A stretch of 64,000 nt of DNA from UBA5536 sp964592595 (GCA_964592595.1 CAZQFH010000013.1:15526-79525), one strand, 5' to 3'; positions 17,638 to 26,886 are shown, counted from the first letter of the stretch. Numbers and translations: made by a program. Notes: generated by a model not told the origin, from the letters alone.

Positions 17638-19203
17638 ATGCGTAAAATTTTGTTGGGATTACTGCTGCTTACAGCTTATTTTACATTTGCACAAAATAAT
17701 TACAACGCCTGCGGAAGCCAAAGCGGATTGTGGAATTACGACACTGTTTTTGTGAGTTGCGACATCATTGTTCCGGCAGGCGAACAGCTTGTTATTGCGC
17801 CAAATACAACCATCGTTTTTGAGGGCTATTTTAGCATGCATGTGTTGGGAAGTGTTGACGCACGTGCCAGCTATAACCATCCTGTAAGTTTTACAATCGC
17901 TGATACCAGCGGATTTGGGGATTATCAAAGCACCACAGGCGGTTGGAATGGCTTCAGGTTTGAGCAAACCTTACCCGAAAGCGATTCTTCCATTTTTGAG
18001 TTTTGCAGGTTTTCTTATGGCAAGGCGGCCGGCGATTCGGCTAATGGATACGGAGGTGCTTTCAGGATTGATAATTTCAGCAAAATTCGTATTGAACAGT
18101 GTTCTTTTGATCATCATTATGCTTTTTATCGCGGCGGTGCTGTTTATGCCAACAAGGCTGATATTTTGATCAGAAAATGCGAATTCCTGAATAGCTTTGC
18201 TGGCAACGATGGCATGGATTATGGCTATGGCGGTGCTGTGGCTTTCAGGGCATCACTCCCTGAAGTTTCGGGATCTTATTTCGAAGGGAATGCTTCAACC
18301 GGTGTGGGCGGCGCTTTGTCTTTTGAATTTTCCGACCCGAAACTGGTCAATTGCGAGTTTTATCAAAATTACAGTGCCTTGGGCGGGGCTATTGGTTTTA
18401 TCCGTGCAACACCTGTAAGGCAGGTTGCTAATCTGCTTATTCATGAAAATAGTTCCTTGTTTTTTGGAGGAGGAATAGCTTGTTTGGAGGCATCACCGCA
18501 TATGACAAATCTAACAATTATCAACAATAGCTCAGCTATGGGCGGTGGATATTATTGCAATGAGCATGCCGATCCTGTTTTGGCCAACAGCATTTTGTGG
18601 AACAATACAGCCGGCGACACGCTTGGTTCGCAGGTTTGGATTTGGGATGTGTATTCCGAGCCTGAGTTTCATTATTGCGATATTCAGGGAGGGCTCGATT
18701 GGTTTGGCGGAAGTTCATTTATAGGTGTTTACGAAAACAATATGCATGCTGATCCCATGCTTTTTGAGCAGTTTTGGCTGGAAGATTTTAGCCCCTGTAT
18801 CAATGCCGGAACACCTGATACCACAGGATATTTGATTCCACCAACAGATATTTTAGGCATGGAACGGATCCAATACGGACAAATAGATATGGGCGTGATG
18901 GAATATATGATGATGGGTTTGCCGCAACAAATTCAAGCAATGAGCTCCTTGAATATTTTTCCTAACCCGCTTGATTTCAACAGTGTTTGTGAGACTGAGA
19001 TTCCACTTCCCGGAACGGTGAAGCTCAGCATTTTTGATTTGAATGGCCGATTGGTTTGGCAGCAAACTAATGAAAACTTATCTGCCGGACTTCATCGTTT
19101 TTCGCTTAAGGATTTTGTAAAAAATCACCCCAAAAATAACAGACCCTGGCTGCTGAAAATGACTTCCGGTTCGCATACTCAAGCCATCAGATTGATCCAT
19201 TAA
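17638..19203 (+). CDS. Secreted right-handed beta-helix protein with T9SS sorting domain
   Basis: A 521-residue exported protein. The signal peptide is MRKILLGLLLLTAYFTFAQ; the start at 17638 is chosen because it opens directly with this signal. The body (about 100-400) contains repeated turns of a parallel beta-helix with G-G-A/G and N/D ladders (GYGGAFRI, YRGGAVYANK, YGGAVAFRA and GGALSFEF), like polymorphic outer-membrane or pectate-lyase folds. Residues about 430-521 carry a Bacteroidota type A sorting domain (LNIFPNPLD ... LSIFDLNGRLVWQ), which directs type IX secretion to the cell surface. It may be a surface polysaccharide-binding or lyase-like protein, but no catalytic residues are evident. 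Confidence 0.86.
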   Translation: MRKILLGLLLLTAYFTFAQNNYNACGSQSGLWNYDTVFVSCDIIVPAGEQLVIAPNTTIVFEGYFSMHVLGSVDARASYNHPVSFTIADTSGFGDYQSTTGGWNGFRFEQTLPESDSSIFEFCRFSYGKAAGDSANGYGGAFRIDNFSKIRIEQCSFDHHYAFYRGGAVYANKADILIRKCEFLNSFAGNDGMDYGYGGAVAFRASLPEVSGSYFEGNASTGVGGALSFEFSDPKLVNCEFYQNYSALGGAIGFIRATPVRQVANLLIHENSSLFFGGGIACLEASPHMTNLTIINNSSAMGGGYYCNEHADPVLANSILWNNTAGDTLGSQVWIWDVYSEPEFHYCDIQGGLDWFGGSSFIGVYENNMHADPMLFEQFWLEDFSPCINAGTPDTTGYLIPPTDILGMERIQYGQIDMGVMEYMMMGLPQQIQAMSSLNIFPNPLDFNSVCETEIPLPGTVKLSIFDLNGRLVWQQTNENLSAGLHRFSLKDFVKNHPKNNRPWLLKMTSGSHTQAIRLIH

Positions 19204-19222
19204 AGCGATAATTTGTGTAAAT

Positions 19223-19333
19223 TTGATCAATGAACTGATCGTTTTAATGCAAAAATGGTTAATGAATTAACTAAAAAATCAATAAAATGGTTAATGCATT
19301 GATCGATTAATTGCTTAATTTTGTCTGATCAAT
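19223..19333. repeat. Direct and inverted repeats upstream of the AAA ATPase gene
   Basis: The 13-mer AAAATGGTTAATG occurs at 19252-19264 and 19284-19296, 32 bp apart (about three helical turns). Palindromic TTGATCAA (19223-19230) and further TGATC-containing half sites (ACTGATCG, TTGATCGATTAA, CTGATCAA) surround it. A TAnnTTTG-like element (TAATTTTG, 19316-19323) lies 20 nt before the ATG at 19344. The arrangement looks like an operator array controlling the ATPase gene. Repeats are seen; regulation is inferred. Confidence 0.5.
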
Positions 19334-19343
19334 ATTTAAAGTA

Positions 19344-20537
19344 ATGATAAACAAGCTAATGTATTTTTCTGATAAATTGGTTTCGGAGGTATCAACGGAA
19401 TTTATCAGGAACAAAATAGCACTTTTGGAAACATCTGACAGGCTAATAGGAATCAAAGGAGCCCGGGGTGTTGGTAAAACGACTTTATTATTACAATTTA
19501 TAAAGACTAAATTGGCGCGTCACAAAGCTGTATATGTGACTTTGGATGATATATTTTTTTCCGAAAATCGTTTGATTGATTTTATTGATGATTTTGTTGC
19601 CCTTGGGGGAGAATATGTATTGCTGGATGAGGTTCATAAATATCCAAATTGGAGTCAGGAGATCAAGAATGCTTATGACCGGCATAGTCAGTTAAAAATT
19701 ATTTTCACTGGTTCCAGCATCCTAAAGATCAGGGAAGCTTATGCTGATTTATCGCGACGAGCCGTGGTATTTAATTTGGAAGGTTTTTCATTCCGGGAGT
19801 ACCTCAACCTTAAAACAAATCAATCATTTCCTGTGCTTAAGCTCAGCGACATACTCGAGCATCATCAGGAACTTGTAAAAGATATTTGGAAAACTGTAAA
19901 ACCATTGGCGTTTTTCGAAGGCTATTTGAGATATGGTTATTATCCGTTTTTTCTTGAAAATCAGGAAACCTATCATCAAAAGTTAAGAGAAATTATTTCG
20001 CTTACTCTTGAGATAGACTTACCTTACAATACTGATATCAGCCATAGTAAAATATTTCATATCAAGCAGTTACTATATATTATTGCAGAAAGTGTACCCT
20101 TTAAACCAAATATTCAGAAAATTAGCGAAAGAATTGCGACAAGTCGGAATACCTTAAAACAATATTTACATATACTGGATGAGGCTCAAATAATTGCGCT
20201 GCTTTTTTCGGAAAAAAAGGGCATGAGTAGTTTGACAAAACCAGAAAAAATATATTTACATCATCCTAATTTAATGTATAGTCTTTCTGAATCTGATGCT
20301 GATGTTGGAACAGTTCGTGAAACATTTTTCTTGAATCAATTGTCAGCAAAGCACGAGGTTTTTTATACTGAAAAGGGTGATTTTAGGGTAGATCGGAAAT
20401 ATACCCTCGAAGTAGGAGGGAAAAACAAGGACGCCAAACAAATTCAAGGAATTGAGCATGCTTATCTTGCAAAAGATGGGCTGGAAGCAGGGTTTGGACG
20501 TGAAATTCCACTTTGGCTTTTTGGCTTTTTATATTAA
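19344..20537 (+). CDS. AAA family ATPase (AAA_14/DUF4143-type)
   Basis: A 397-residue ATPase with Walker A GARGVGKTT (about 39-47), Walker B YVLLDEVHK (about 91-99), sensor-like IIFTGSS and the FSFREYL motif typical of AAA_14 proteins. A C-terminal DUF4143-like/helix-turn-helix region follows (ISERIATSRNTLKQYLHILDEAQII) and ends in a nuclease-like fold remnant (YTLEVGGKNKD resembles the D-ExK core of the PD-(D/E)xK family). These proteins are common, patchily distributed and of unknown function. It is a single-gene unit between T9SS and metabolic genes, with repeats upstream, and is probably an accessory gene. Confidence 0.85.
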   Translation: MINKLMYFSDKLVSEVSTEFIRNKIALLETSDRLIGIKGARGVGKTTLLLQFIKTKLARHKAVYVTLDDIFFSENRLIDFIDDFVALGGEYVLLDEVHKYPNWSQEIKNAYDRHSQLKIIFTGSSILKIREAYADLSRRAVVFNLEGFSFREYLNLKTNQSFPVLKLSDILEHHQELVKDIWKTVKPLAFFEGYLRYGYYPFFLENQETYHQKLREIISLTLEIDLPYNTDISHSKIFHIKQLLYIIAESVPFKPNIQKISERIATSRNTLKQYLHILDEAQIIALLFSEKKGMSSLTKPEKIYLHHPNLMYSLSESDADVGTVRETFFLNQLSAKHEVFYTEKGDFRVDRKYTLEVGGKNKDAKQIQGIEHAYLAKDGLEAGFGREIPLWLFGFLY

Positions 20538-20585
20538 TTTAGGAGGATAAGATTTCAGAATAAGTACTATTAAACATTAAATATC

Positions 20586-21578
20586 ATGATTAATTATCAA
20601 CCTTCATCAACACGTTACGATCAAATTCCTTATAATCGTTCCGGTCGATCCGGACTGAAACTTCCTGCCTTGTCGCTAGGATTATGGCATAATTTTGGCG
20701 ATATCGACGATTTTGAAGTAGCCGAAAATATTATTTTAAAGGCTTTTGATCATGGCATTACACATTTTGATCTGGCCAATAATTATGGTCCTCCACCGGG
20801 AAGTGCCGAAACAAATTTTGGAAAAATCCTGCTTCGAAATCTAAAATCTTACCGCGATGAGTTGATTATTTCCACCAAAGCAGGTTACGGCATGTGGCCA
20901 GGACCATATGGCGATTGGGGCAGCCGAAAATATTTGCTTGCAAGCCTTGATCAGAGCCTGAAACGTATGGGAATGGATTATGTAGATATTTTTTATTCGC
21001 ATCGCTACGATCCCGAAACACCTCTGGAAGAAACCATGACCGCTCTTTCTGATGCTGTAAAATCAGGAAAAGCGCTATATGTGGGAATTTCAAATTATCC
21101 GGCAGATGCGAGCAAAAAAGCTTTTCAATTGCTTCGCGAATTAGGAACGTCCTGCCTGATTCACCAGGCACGCTATTCGATGTTTGATCGCTGGGTCGAA
21201 AGTGAATTACTCAATCTGCTTGAGGAAGAAGGTGTTGGATGTATTGCTTATTCTCCTTTGGCTCAGGGCTTGCTTACCGATCGTTACCTCAAGGGCATTC
21301 CTGCCGATTCGCGTGCTGCCCGCGAAGTTTTCCTTACAAGAGAACAGGTGGATCAAGTGCATGAAAAAATAGTGAAGCTTAATCAAATCGCTCAAAATAG
21401 AAATCAAAGTCTGGCGCAAATGGCGCTGGCATGGCTGCTGAAAGACGCCAGGGTTACGAGTGTATTAATTGGAGCCAGCAGTACAGCTCAACTGGAAGCA
21501 AATCTAAAATCCCTTGATAATATAAACTTTGAAAAAGAAGAACTTCTTAACATAAATCAAGTGCTATCCGGAAATTGA
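20586..21578 (+). CDS. Aldo/keto reductase (YghZ-like)
   Basis: A 330-residue NADPH-dependent aldo/keto reductase of the AKR14-type (YghZ, L-glyceraldehyde 3-phosphate reductase) group. Signature stretches are FDLANNYGPPPGSAETNFG (catalytic Asp and Tyr), STKAGYGMWPGPYGDWGSRKYL (catalytic Lys plus the family insert), DIFYSHRYD (His) and SVLIGASST near the C-terminus for cofactor binding. Length is typical. It has a small intergenic region on both sides and no obvious operon partner. Substrate preference (methylglyoxal, L-glyceraldehyde 3-phosphate) is inferred from the family. Confidence 0.92.
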   Translation: MINYQPSSTRYDQIPYNRSGRSGLKLPALSLGLWHNFGDIDDFEVAENIILKAFDHGITHFDLANNYGPPPGSAETNFGKILLRNLKSYRDELIISTKAGYGMWPGPYGDWGSRKYLLASLDQSLKRMGMDYVDIFYSHRYDPETPLEETMTALSDAVKSGKALYVGISNYPADASKKAFQLLRELGTSCLIHQARYSMFDRWVESELLNLLEEEGVGCIAYSPLAQGLLTDRYLKGIPADSRAAREVFLTREQVDQVHEKIVKLNQIAQNRNQSLAQMALAWLLKDARVTSVLIGASSTAQLEANLKSLDNINFEKEELLNINQVLSGN

Positions 21579-21642
21579 TTCCCCTATAGCAGCTAAATAA
21601 AAGAAATAGCAGGAGTAAAAACGACCTAATTATCTGAATGTT

Positions 21643-21650
21643 TACTTTTG
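21643..21650 (+). promoter_or_regulatory. Promoter -7 element (TACTTTTG) for the BNR-repeat gene
   Basis: TACTTTTG matches TAnnTTTG about 100 nt before the chosen start at 21752. No clear upstream TTTG was found at 19-21 nt. Confidence 0.45.
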
Positions 21651-21751
21651 TCAGGTTGCTTCTTTGGGTTTAAGGCCTGATGAAGGTAAATATGATACTG
21701 ATAAGAATGTTTGTGAATTTTTTACACCTTTTAATAAAACCTTTCAAAAAA

Positions 21752-24481
21752 ATGAAAAAAACTTTCCGGATCAGCAGTTTTATCCTGCTGATTATGCTTT
21801 CAATTGGGTTGTTAAATCCTTTATTTCAAGATTATAAGAAGGAATCGAAAAGAACAGCTTACGAAAAGCAATTACACGAAGTAATGAAACAAATTCCAAC
21901 GCAATCGCGCGAGCTGGATACCATTGCTAAAGCAGATCGGCCTGACGTAGCTGCCCTACAAAATTACTTTCAAACGCTCGATCCTGCTTTGGGTGTTGTA
22001 CCCGTTAAACGGCAATATGCTGCTTACGAGCAGGCACAAATGATCGAAGCTCAAGCCACCCGCAGTCGTGAGTTGATGTGGGAAGGAACCCGCGCCGATA
22101 TGGGCGGCCGCACGCGTGCCTTGCTCTTCGATCCCAACGACAGTCAGGGAAAGAAAGTTTTTGCCGGGGGTGTCACGGGAGGCCTCTGGGTAAATTACAA
22201 TATCCTCGACCTGGGGGAAGACTGGGAACCTATTGGCGATTTTTATCCCAATATGGCCATCAGCAGCCTCACTTACGATCCTACCAATCCCATGGTGATG
22301 TATGCCGGAACAGGTGAGGCACAAACTGCACGTATCATTTACCGCGAATCCAGTGGACTGGGAATGGGCGTTTTTAAATCGGAAGATGGAGGCGATACCT
22401 GGGAAATCATTCCTTCAACTGCTGATTTTGCTTACGTAACTGACGTTAAAGTGCGTGACGAAGAGGGCGTTGGCGTAATTTATGCCGCTGTGGTTTCAGG
22501 TAGTTATCAGGGCACTGACCATCAAAGTGAGCCTTCAGACGGTTTGTACCGCTCAACAGATGGAGGCGAAAGCTGGGAACAGGTATTACCATTTATTCCT
22601 GGAACAGATGATCCTTATGCACCTGCCATGATAGAAATAGCTTCGAGTGGACGAATTTTTGTGGGAACAACAGAAAACTTACAACTCAAGGGTGGCGCAA
22701 CAATTTTATGGACAGACGAAGGAACATCAGGCAGCTGGACGGCTTTTGAGGATTATAATACCCTAATTGATGGCGAAAGCTACTACAACATTCCTGCCCG
22801 AACCATCATTGCCAGCGCACCCAGCAATCCGGATATTGTTTATGCGCAATTTGCTGCCGGCTATCTCAATAGTGAGAATGGTTTTTATCATTACCGTGGT
22901 CGCTACATGGCCAAATCAACCGATGGGGGCGAAACCTGGACAACAATGAACAAACCAGCTGATGACTGGAGCACATTGGCCTGGCATGCTTTTATCCTGA
23001 AAGTGCAGCCCGATGATCCTAATGCAGTATTTACTGGTGGTCTTGACCTTTGGAAAAGCTCAAACGGCGGCCAAAGCTGGAATCATATTTCTGATTGGGT
23101 ATTGATGTATTATGGCGGTGGTGATGAATATGTTCATGCCGATCAGCATCAGATAGCTTTTAGACCTGATGATCCTACTACAGCTATTTTTGGCTGCGAT
23201 GGCGGTGTTTTTCTCTCGGAAAATGCCCATCTGAGTATTCCAACTTTTACTGAACGCAATCAAAATTATAACACGCTTCAGTTCTATAGCGGAGCAATCA
23301 ATCCTACAGCCGGGAATGAACAAATGTTGGGGGGCTTGCAAGATAATGGTAGTTTAAAATATATGGGTAACACCCTTGATATCAATGATATGATAAGCGG
23401 AGGTGATGGTGCAGCTTGTTTTTGGGATCAAAATGAAGCAAACCTGTACATGACTTCTGTTTATTACAACAGGTATTATTTCTACAAAAACAACAATCAA
23501 TACGATTATATTGATGGTGGTTCAGGAACTTTTATTTCTCCTGCTGATTATGACTACATCAATAATATACTATATACCAATGCGGTAGATTTTCTGGGCA
23601 ATTATGCCGGAAGGATTTATCGTGTAACGAATATTGGCAGTCAGGTATCCGGAGGTTTTATTGATCTCGGCACTTTTAACACAATACCTTTTTCACATAT
23701 CGCATGGTCGCAGCATTCTACACTTGGAAACAGCAACATTCTTGCTGGTACTGGATCTGGAAGACTTTACAAAGTTGATAACGCAAATGCCAGTCCTACA
23801 ACTACCGAAATAGGAAGCCCTGATTTTCCGTTGGCAAGTGTTTCTGCTGTTGCCATTGGAGGATCAGAGGATACTTTGCTTGTAAGCTTTTCCAATTATG
23901 GCGTTTCGAGTATTTGGCTCACATTTGACGGCGGTGAAAACTGGATGGAGCGTGAAGGAAATCTTCCGGACATGCCTGTTCGCTGGGCGATTCTGCATCC
24001 CGAAAATTCGGCGCAGGCCATGCTGGCAACCGAAACTGGAATCTGGACTACCAATATGCTTTTTGAAGCAGAACCGCTTTGGGAACCAGCCACCGAAGGC
24101 ATGGGAAATGTAAGAATAGATATGTTGCGTATGCGCCTGAGCGATAATACGGTAATTGCTGCAACACATGGCAGGGGATTGTTTACAACGACTTGGGAAA
24201 AAGATGTTTATACTTTCAAAAGTGAACATCAAAACCAAACAGCCTCCTTTAAGGTTTACCCTAATCCTGTGATCGATTTTGCAGGTTTGGAAACTCATCT
24301 CGAAGGTGACTTTGATCTGCAAATCCTTGATATGCAGGGGAAAATTGTTTTGAGTAAAAAGCTGTTTTTGCAGGCTGATAATAATGTACAGATTGATTTG
24401 AAACATTTACCGTCAGGACAGTATGTTTTGATATTAAGTAATGACAGTCAGCAGTTTACCCAGAAAATAATTAAAGAATAG
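21752..24481 (+). CDS. Secreted BNR/sortilin-like repeat protein with T9SS sorting domain
   Basis: A 909-residue secreted protein. The start at 21752 gives a signal peptide (MKKTFRISSFILLIMLSIG). The body is a beta-propeller of BNR/Asp-box type repeats, seen as S-x-D-x-G-x-T/S-W blocks: SEDGGDTWE, STDGGESWE, STDGGETWT, SSNGGQSWN and TFDGGENWM. ATHGRGLFTTTW is the usual end of the family. Residues about 830-909 form a type A C-terminal sorting domain (FKVYPNPVIDF ... LQILDMQGKIVLSKK), so export is by the type IX system. Related proteins are annotated as VPS10- or glycosyl hydrolase-like, but no catalytic centre is evident. The sodium symporter gene starts 7 nt after. Confidence 0.87.
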   Translation: MKKTFRISSFILLIMLSIGLLNPLFQDYKKESKRTAYEKQLHEVMKQIPTQSRELDTIAKADRPDVAALQNYFQTLDPALGVVPVKRQYAAYEQAQMIEAQATRSRELMWEGTRADMGGRTRALLFDPNDSQGKKVFAGGVTGGLWVNYNILDLGEDWEPIGDFYPNMAISSLTYDPTNPMVMYAGTGEAQTARIIYRESSGLGMGVFKSEDGGDTWEIIPSTADFAYVTDVKVRDEEGVGVIYAAVVSGSYQGTDHQSEPSDGLYRSTDGGESWEQVLPFIPGTDDPYAPAMIEIASSGRIFVGTTENLQLKGGATILWTDEGTSGSWTAFEDYNTLIDGESYYNIPARTIIASAPSNPDIVYAQFAAGYLNSENGFYHYRGRYMAKSTDGGETWTTMNKPADDWSTLAWHAFILKVQPDDPNAVFTGGLDLWKSSNGGQSWNHISDWVLMYYGGGDEYVHADQHQIAFRPDDPTTAIFGCDGGVFLSENAHLSIPTFTERNQNYNTLQFYSGAINPTAGNEQMLGGLQDNGSLKYMGNTLDINDMISGGDGAACFWDQNEANLYMTSVYYNRYYFYKNNNQYDYIDGGSGTFISPADYDYINNILYTNAVDFLGNYAGRIYRVTNIGSQVSGGFIDLGTFNTIPFSHIAWSQHSTLGNSNILAGTGSGRLYKVDNANASPTTTEIGSPDFPLASVSAVAIGGSEDTLLVSFSNYGVSSIWLTFDGGENWMEREGNLPDMPVRWAILHPENSAQAMLATETGIWTTNMLFEAEPLWEPATEGMGNVRIDMLRMRLSDNTVIAATHGRGLFTTTWEKDVYTFKSEHQNQTASFKVYPNPVIDFAGLETHLEGDFDLQILDMQGKIVLSKKLFLQADNNVQIDLKHLPSGQYVLILSNDSQQFTQKIIKE

Positions 24482-24488
24482 CTTACAA

Positions 24489-25916
24489 ATGAATTGGTTG
24501 CTTTTTTGGATGGCGGTTTACCTGATCTTGGTTTTGCTATTGGCATTCCGTCATCTGAAAAGCAGCAATCCCGAAACCTATTTGGTTAATAACCGAAGTA
24601 CACGCTTAGTGCCTTTGGTTTTTACGATTCTGGCCACTTTTGTGGGTGGCGGAACTTCCATTGGCTTGATTGCTATGGGTTACAGCTCAGGCTTTGCAGC
24701 AGTTGGCATAGGATTGGCTTATGTGCTTGGTTTCATGCTGATGATGCGCTATGCCGGGAAGATCAGAGATTGGGGAGCACAGGAAAAGATTTATTCCTTT
24801 CCGCAATTTTTAATTAGTCGATTCAGTCAAAAATCTGGAAATCAGCAATCTTTTTCCGGATTTGATCGAAGTTTTTCAGCGTTGGTTAGCGGGGTTAACA
24901 TTTTCATTTTCTTCTTTTTGCTGGCAGCGCAGTTTGTTGGGATGGCCAGTTTGCTGAAGTTTGGTTTCGGCTGGGGCTATCAGTCGGCAGCAGTGCTCTC
25001 GGCTGTGATTGTGATTGGCTATACCGCTATTTCAGGATTGTCAGGCGTTATTTACACGGATATGATACAATTTGTGGTGATCTTGATTTTGATTTTTTTC
25101 ATCTTTCTGCCTGGAATTTTTACGGATACTGAAAACTTTAACCGCTTAAGTGAACTACCTGCCAATATGCTTAACGGAAGCTTTTATGGCTGGACTTTTT
25201 TGATTGGTTTACTGTTGTTTTTGTCGCCTTCTGTTTTGGTAAGGATGGATATCTGGCAGCGCATACTTTCGGCCAAAGATGCCAAAACGGCACGCAGAGC
25301 CAGCTTGTGGAGCGGTATTGGGATGTTGCCTTTTTATCTCATTTTTCCATTGGTTGGTATGAGTGTTCGCCTTTCGCTTGGCGACCAAATCAATGCCAAT
25401 GATGCCACCTATCTTTTTCTTGAACAGCACGGGACGCCTTTTTTTCTGGCTTTTGGTGTCACGGGATTGCTGGCTGCATTGATGTCGTCAGGGGATAGTT
25501 TTTTAAATATCATAGCTATTTCGGCAGTGCGCGATTTTAGTGGATGGCGTCGTAAAACTGTGGATGATTTGAAACGTGGCCAAAAGCAAATCAGGGTGAT
25601 GACATTGGTTTTTGGAATAGTTGCATTGGTGATGGCGCTCTTGCTACCTGATATTGTAGATTTGATGGTGGTTGGCATTGGTACGATTGTGATTTTTGTG
25701 CCGGTAACGGTTTTGGCATTGATTCATCCGGATGCAAAGCGTTATCAGCGAGCGGCTTTATGGAGTGTGCTGAGCGGTTTTGCAGTAAATACCGGATTCT
25801 TTGTTTGGGGTGTGATTGCACCACAACAATTTGAACCCAAATCATCTTTTATCCCGGCCTTTGTGGTGGCTGGGTTAGTTCTATTATTTGGAAAGTTAAG
25901 GACAAACACGGTATAA
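24489..25916 (+). CDS. Sodium:solute symporter family transporter
   Basis: A 475-residue polytopic inner-membrane protein with about 13 hydrophobic segments, resembling the SSF family (GGGTSIGLIAMGYSSGFAAVGIGLAY near residues 55-80, SGLSGVIYTDMIQFVVI, and ALMSSGDSFLNIIA near 335). These proteins couple import of sugars, amino acids, nucleosides or vitamins to the sodium gradient. Substrate is not predictable here. It starts 7 nt after the BNR-repeat gene and 1 nt before tadA, so all three may be on one transcript. Confidence 0.88.
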   Translation: MNWLLFWMAVYLILVLLLAFRHLKSSNPETYLVNNRSTRLVPLVFTILATFVGGGTSIGLIAMGYSSGFAAVGIGLAYVLGFMLMMRYAGKIRDWGAQEKIYSFPQFLISRFSQKSGNQQSFSGFDRSFSALVSGVNIFIFFFLLAAQFVGMASLLKFGFGWGYQSAAVLSAVIVIGYTAISGLSGVIYTDMIQFVVILILIFFIFLPGIFTDTENFNRLSELPANMLNGSFYGWTFLIGLLLFLSPSVLVRMDIWQRILSAKDAKTARRASLWSGIGMLPFYLIFPLVGMSVRLSLGDQINANDATYLFLEQHGTPFFLAFGVTGLLAALMSSGDSFLNIIAISAVRDFSGWRRKTVDDLKRGQKQIRVMTLVFGIVALVMALLLPDIVDLMVVGIGTIVIFVPVTVLALIHPDAKRYQRAALWSVLSGFAVNTGFFVWGVIAPQQFEPKSSFIPAFVVAGLVLLFGKLRTNTV

Positions 25917-25917
25917 A

Positions 25918-26364
25918 ATGGAAAAACTCACCGTATTTTCTGATATTTATTTCATGCAGCAAGCTTTAAAAGAAGCAGCAAAAGCCGAATTGGAAGGTGA
26001 AGTTCCGGTAGGTGCTGTGGTGGTTTGCGACAATACGATCATTGCGCGGGCGCACAACCAAACAGAGCAATTGCAGGATGTTACGGCCCATGCCGAAATG
26101 CTTGCTATCACAGCTGCCGCCAATCATTTTGGAGCCAAATACCTCAGCGAGTGCACGCTTTACGTCACGCTTGAGCCTTGCCCAATGTGCGCCGGAGCAT
26201 TGTATCATGCACAGTTTGCAAAAGTAGCTTGGGCTGCCAGTGATCCAAAAGGTGGTTTTCAGCGATTTGGTAATCTGCTTCATCCAAAAACAGAAGTTCA
26301 AAAAGCTTTGCTCGAAGCTGAAAGCAGCGAACTATTAAAACTTTTTTTTAGACAAAGGCGTTGA
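25918..26364 (+). CDS. tadA: tRNA-adenosine deaminase TadA (CDA-fold)
   Basis: A 148-residue cytidine-deaminase-fold enzyme with zinc ligand and catalytic motif HAE (H58, E60) and PCPMC (C88, C91). The family feature VPVGAVVV is near residue 29, and NHFGAKYLSECTLYVTLEPCPMCAGAL is highly typical of TadA, which makes inosine at position 34 of tRNA-Arg. The ATG follows the symporter stop by 1 nt. A guanine deaminase is an alternative but fits less well. Confidence 0.9.
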   Translation: MEKLTVFSDIYFMQQALKEAAKAELEGEVPVGAVVVCDNTIIARAHNQTEQLQDVTAHAEMLAITAAANHFGAKYLSECTLYVTLEPCPMCAGALYHAQFAKVAWAASDPKGGFQRFGNLLHPKTEVQKALLEAESSELLKLFFRQRR

Positions 26365-26455
26365 AAATTACTTGTTCAACAGGCTTTTCAAGAGTTATTA
26401 ACCATTGTTAATAAGTCTTGTTAATTGTAAGTGAATAAGAAAGGCTTATTTTATC

Positions 26456-26486
26456 TTGACAAACGACCTCTGATCGCGTATATTTG
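26456..26486 (+). promoter_or_regulatory. Strong Bacteroidota-type promoter upstream of a candidate RNA gene
   Basis: TTGACA (26456-26461) and TATATTTG (26479-26486) match a -33 TTG and the -7 consensus TAnnTTTG with 20 nt between TTG and TA. The predicted start of transcription is near 26491. No good protein reading frame follows, which points to an RNA gene. Confidence 0.72.
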
Positions 26487-26490
26487 TGTC

Positions 26491-26862
26491 AGCAAGTGAG
26501 CAAAAACAAGGCAAAGATGAAGAAGCTTGAAGTCCACTTGCAAAAGCGTTCTTCAATAAGTTTCTACATCAATTGGCAAAACACACCGAAAGGAAATTTT
26601 TGTCGTTGAGGAGCATCAAAAAAGCCTGATGCGGTGACAGAGCAGCTGAAAAGTTGTTCAATTGTCAAAACGCGAAAATGGAAAGTGAGTAGGGGCGTTG
26701 CTACGGCAACAAACAGAAAACTAAATCCGATTGCGGCAACACAGGAGGCGAAAGCCTGAATGGACAGACCGCTCGCAAGCTTGCCAGAATTCACTTAGCT
26801 ACGGCTGGTGAAGGCTGAACCGGAAGTCGATTCGATCAAAAGAATGGGTTTCCGGTTTTTTT
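26491..26862 (+). ncRNA. Unidentified structured RNA of about 370 nt
   Basis: There is no convincing coding frame between tadA and dnaG. Transcript features are clear: a canonical promoter ends at 26486, and a rho-independent terminator lies at 26819-26862. Inside are a perfect GTTGC-UACG-GCAAC hairpin (26697-26710), an AGGC-GAAA-GCCT GNRA-capped hairpin (26746-26757), and GCATC/GATGC (26613-26617 and 26628-26632) nested inside CACCG/CGGTG. The 5' element GCAAGTG (26492-26498) can pair perfectly with CACTTGC (26535-26541), while the overlapping AAGTGA (26494-26499) can pair with TCACTT (26791-26796). These pairings are mutually exclusive. I do not see tmRNA, RNase P, SRP or 6S landmarks. Family unknown. 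Confidence 0.6.
26819..26862 (+). terminator. Rho-independent terminator of the candidate RNA gene
   Basis: AACCGGAA (26819-26826) pairs with TTCCGGTT (26850-26857), followed by a run of T residues through 26862 on the plus strand. On the minus strand the T run is missing after the stem, so it does not serve dnaG. This supports plus-strand transcription of the upstream RNA. Confidence 0.75.
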
Positions 26863-26886
26863 ATGTTTAGGTTTAAGCTGCTGATT

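Noticed and set aside
18518..18526. A single TTATCAACA 9-mer outside the candidate origin
   Set aside because: It sits inside the beta-helix gene as part of a normal codon run; one copy is not a cluster.
26517..26609. A 30-codon frame inside the candidate RNA, starting MKKLEVHLQKRSS and slightly resembling the Arm DNA-binding start of tyrosine integrases
   Set aside because: It is too short and stops at once; no further integrase remnant is found nearby. The RNA structural features explain the region better.
26564..26794. A 76-residue frame on the minus strand opposite the candidate RNA
   Set aside because: No recognisable domain and no promoter or spacing evidence; it overlaps a well-supported plus-strand transcript. 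Treated as chance.
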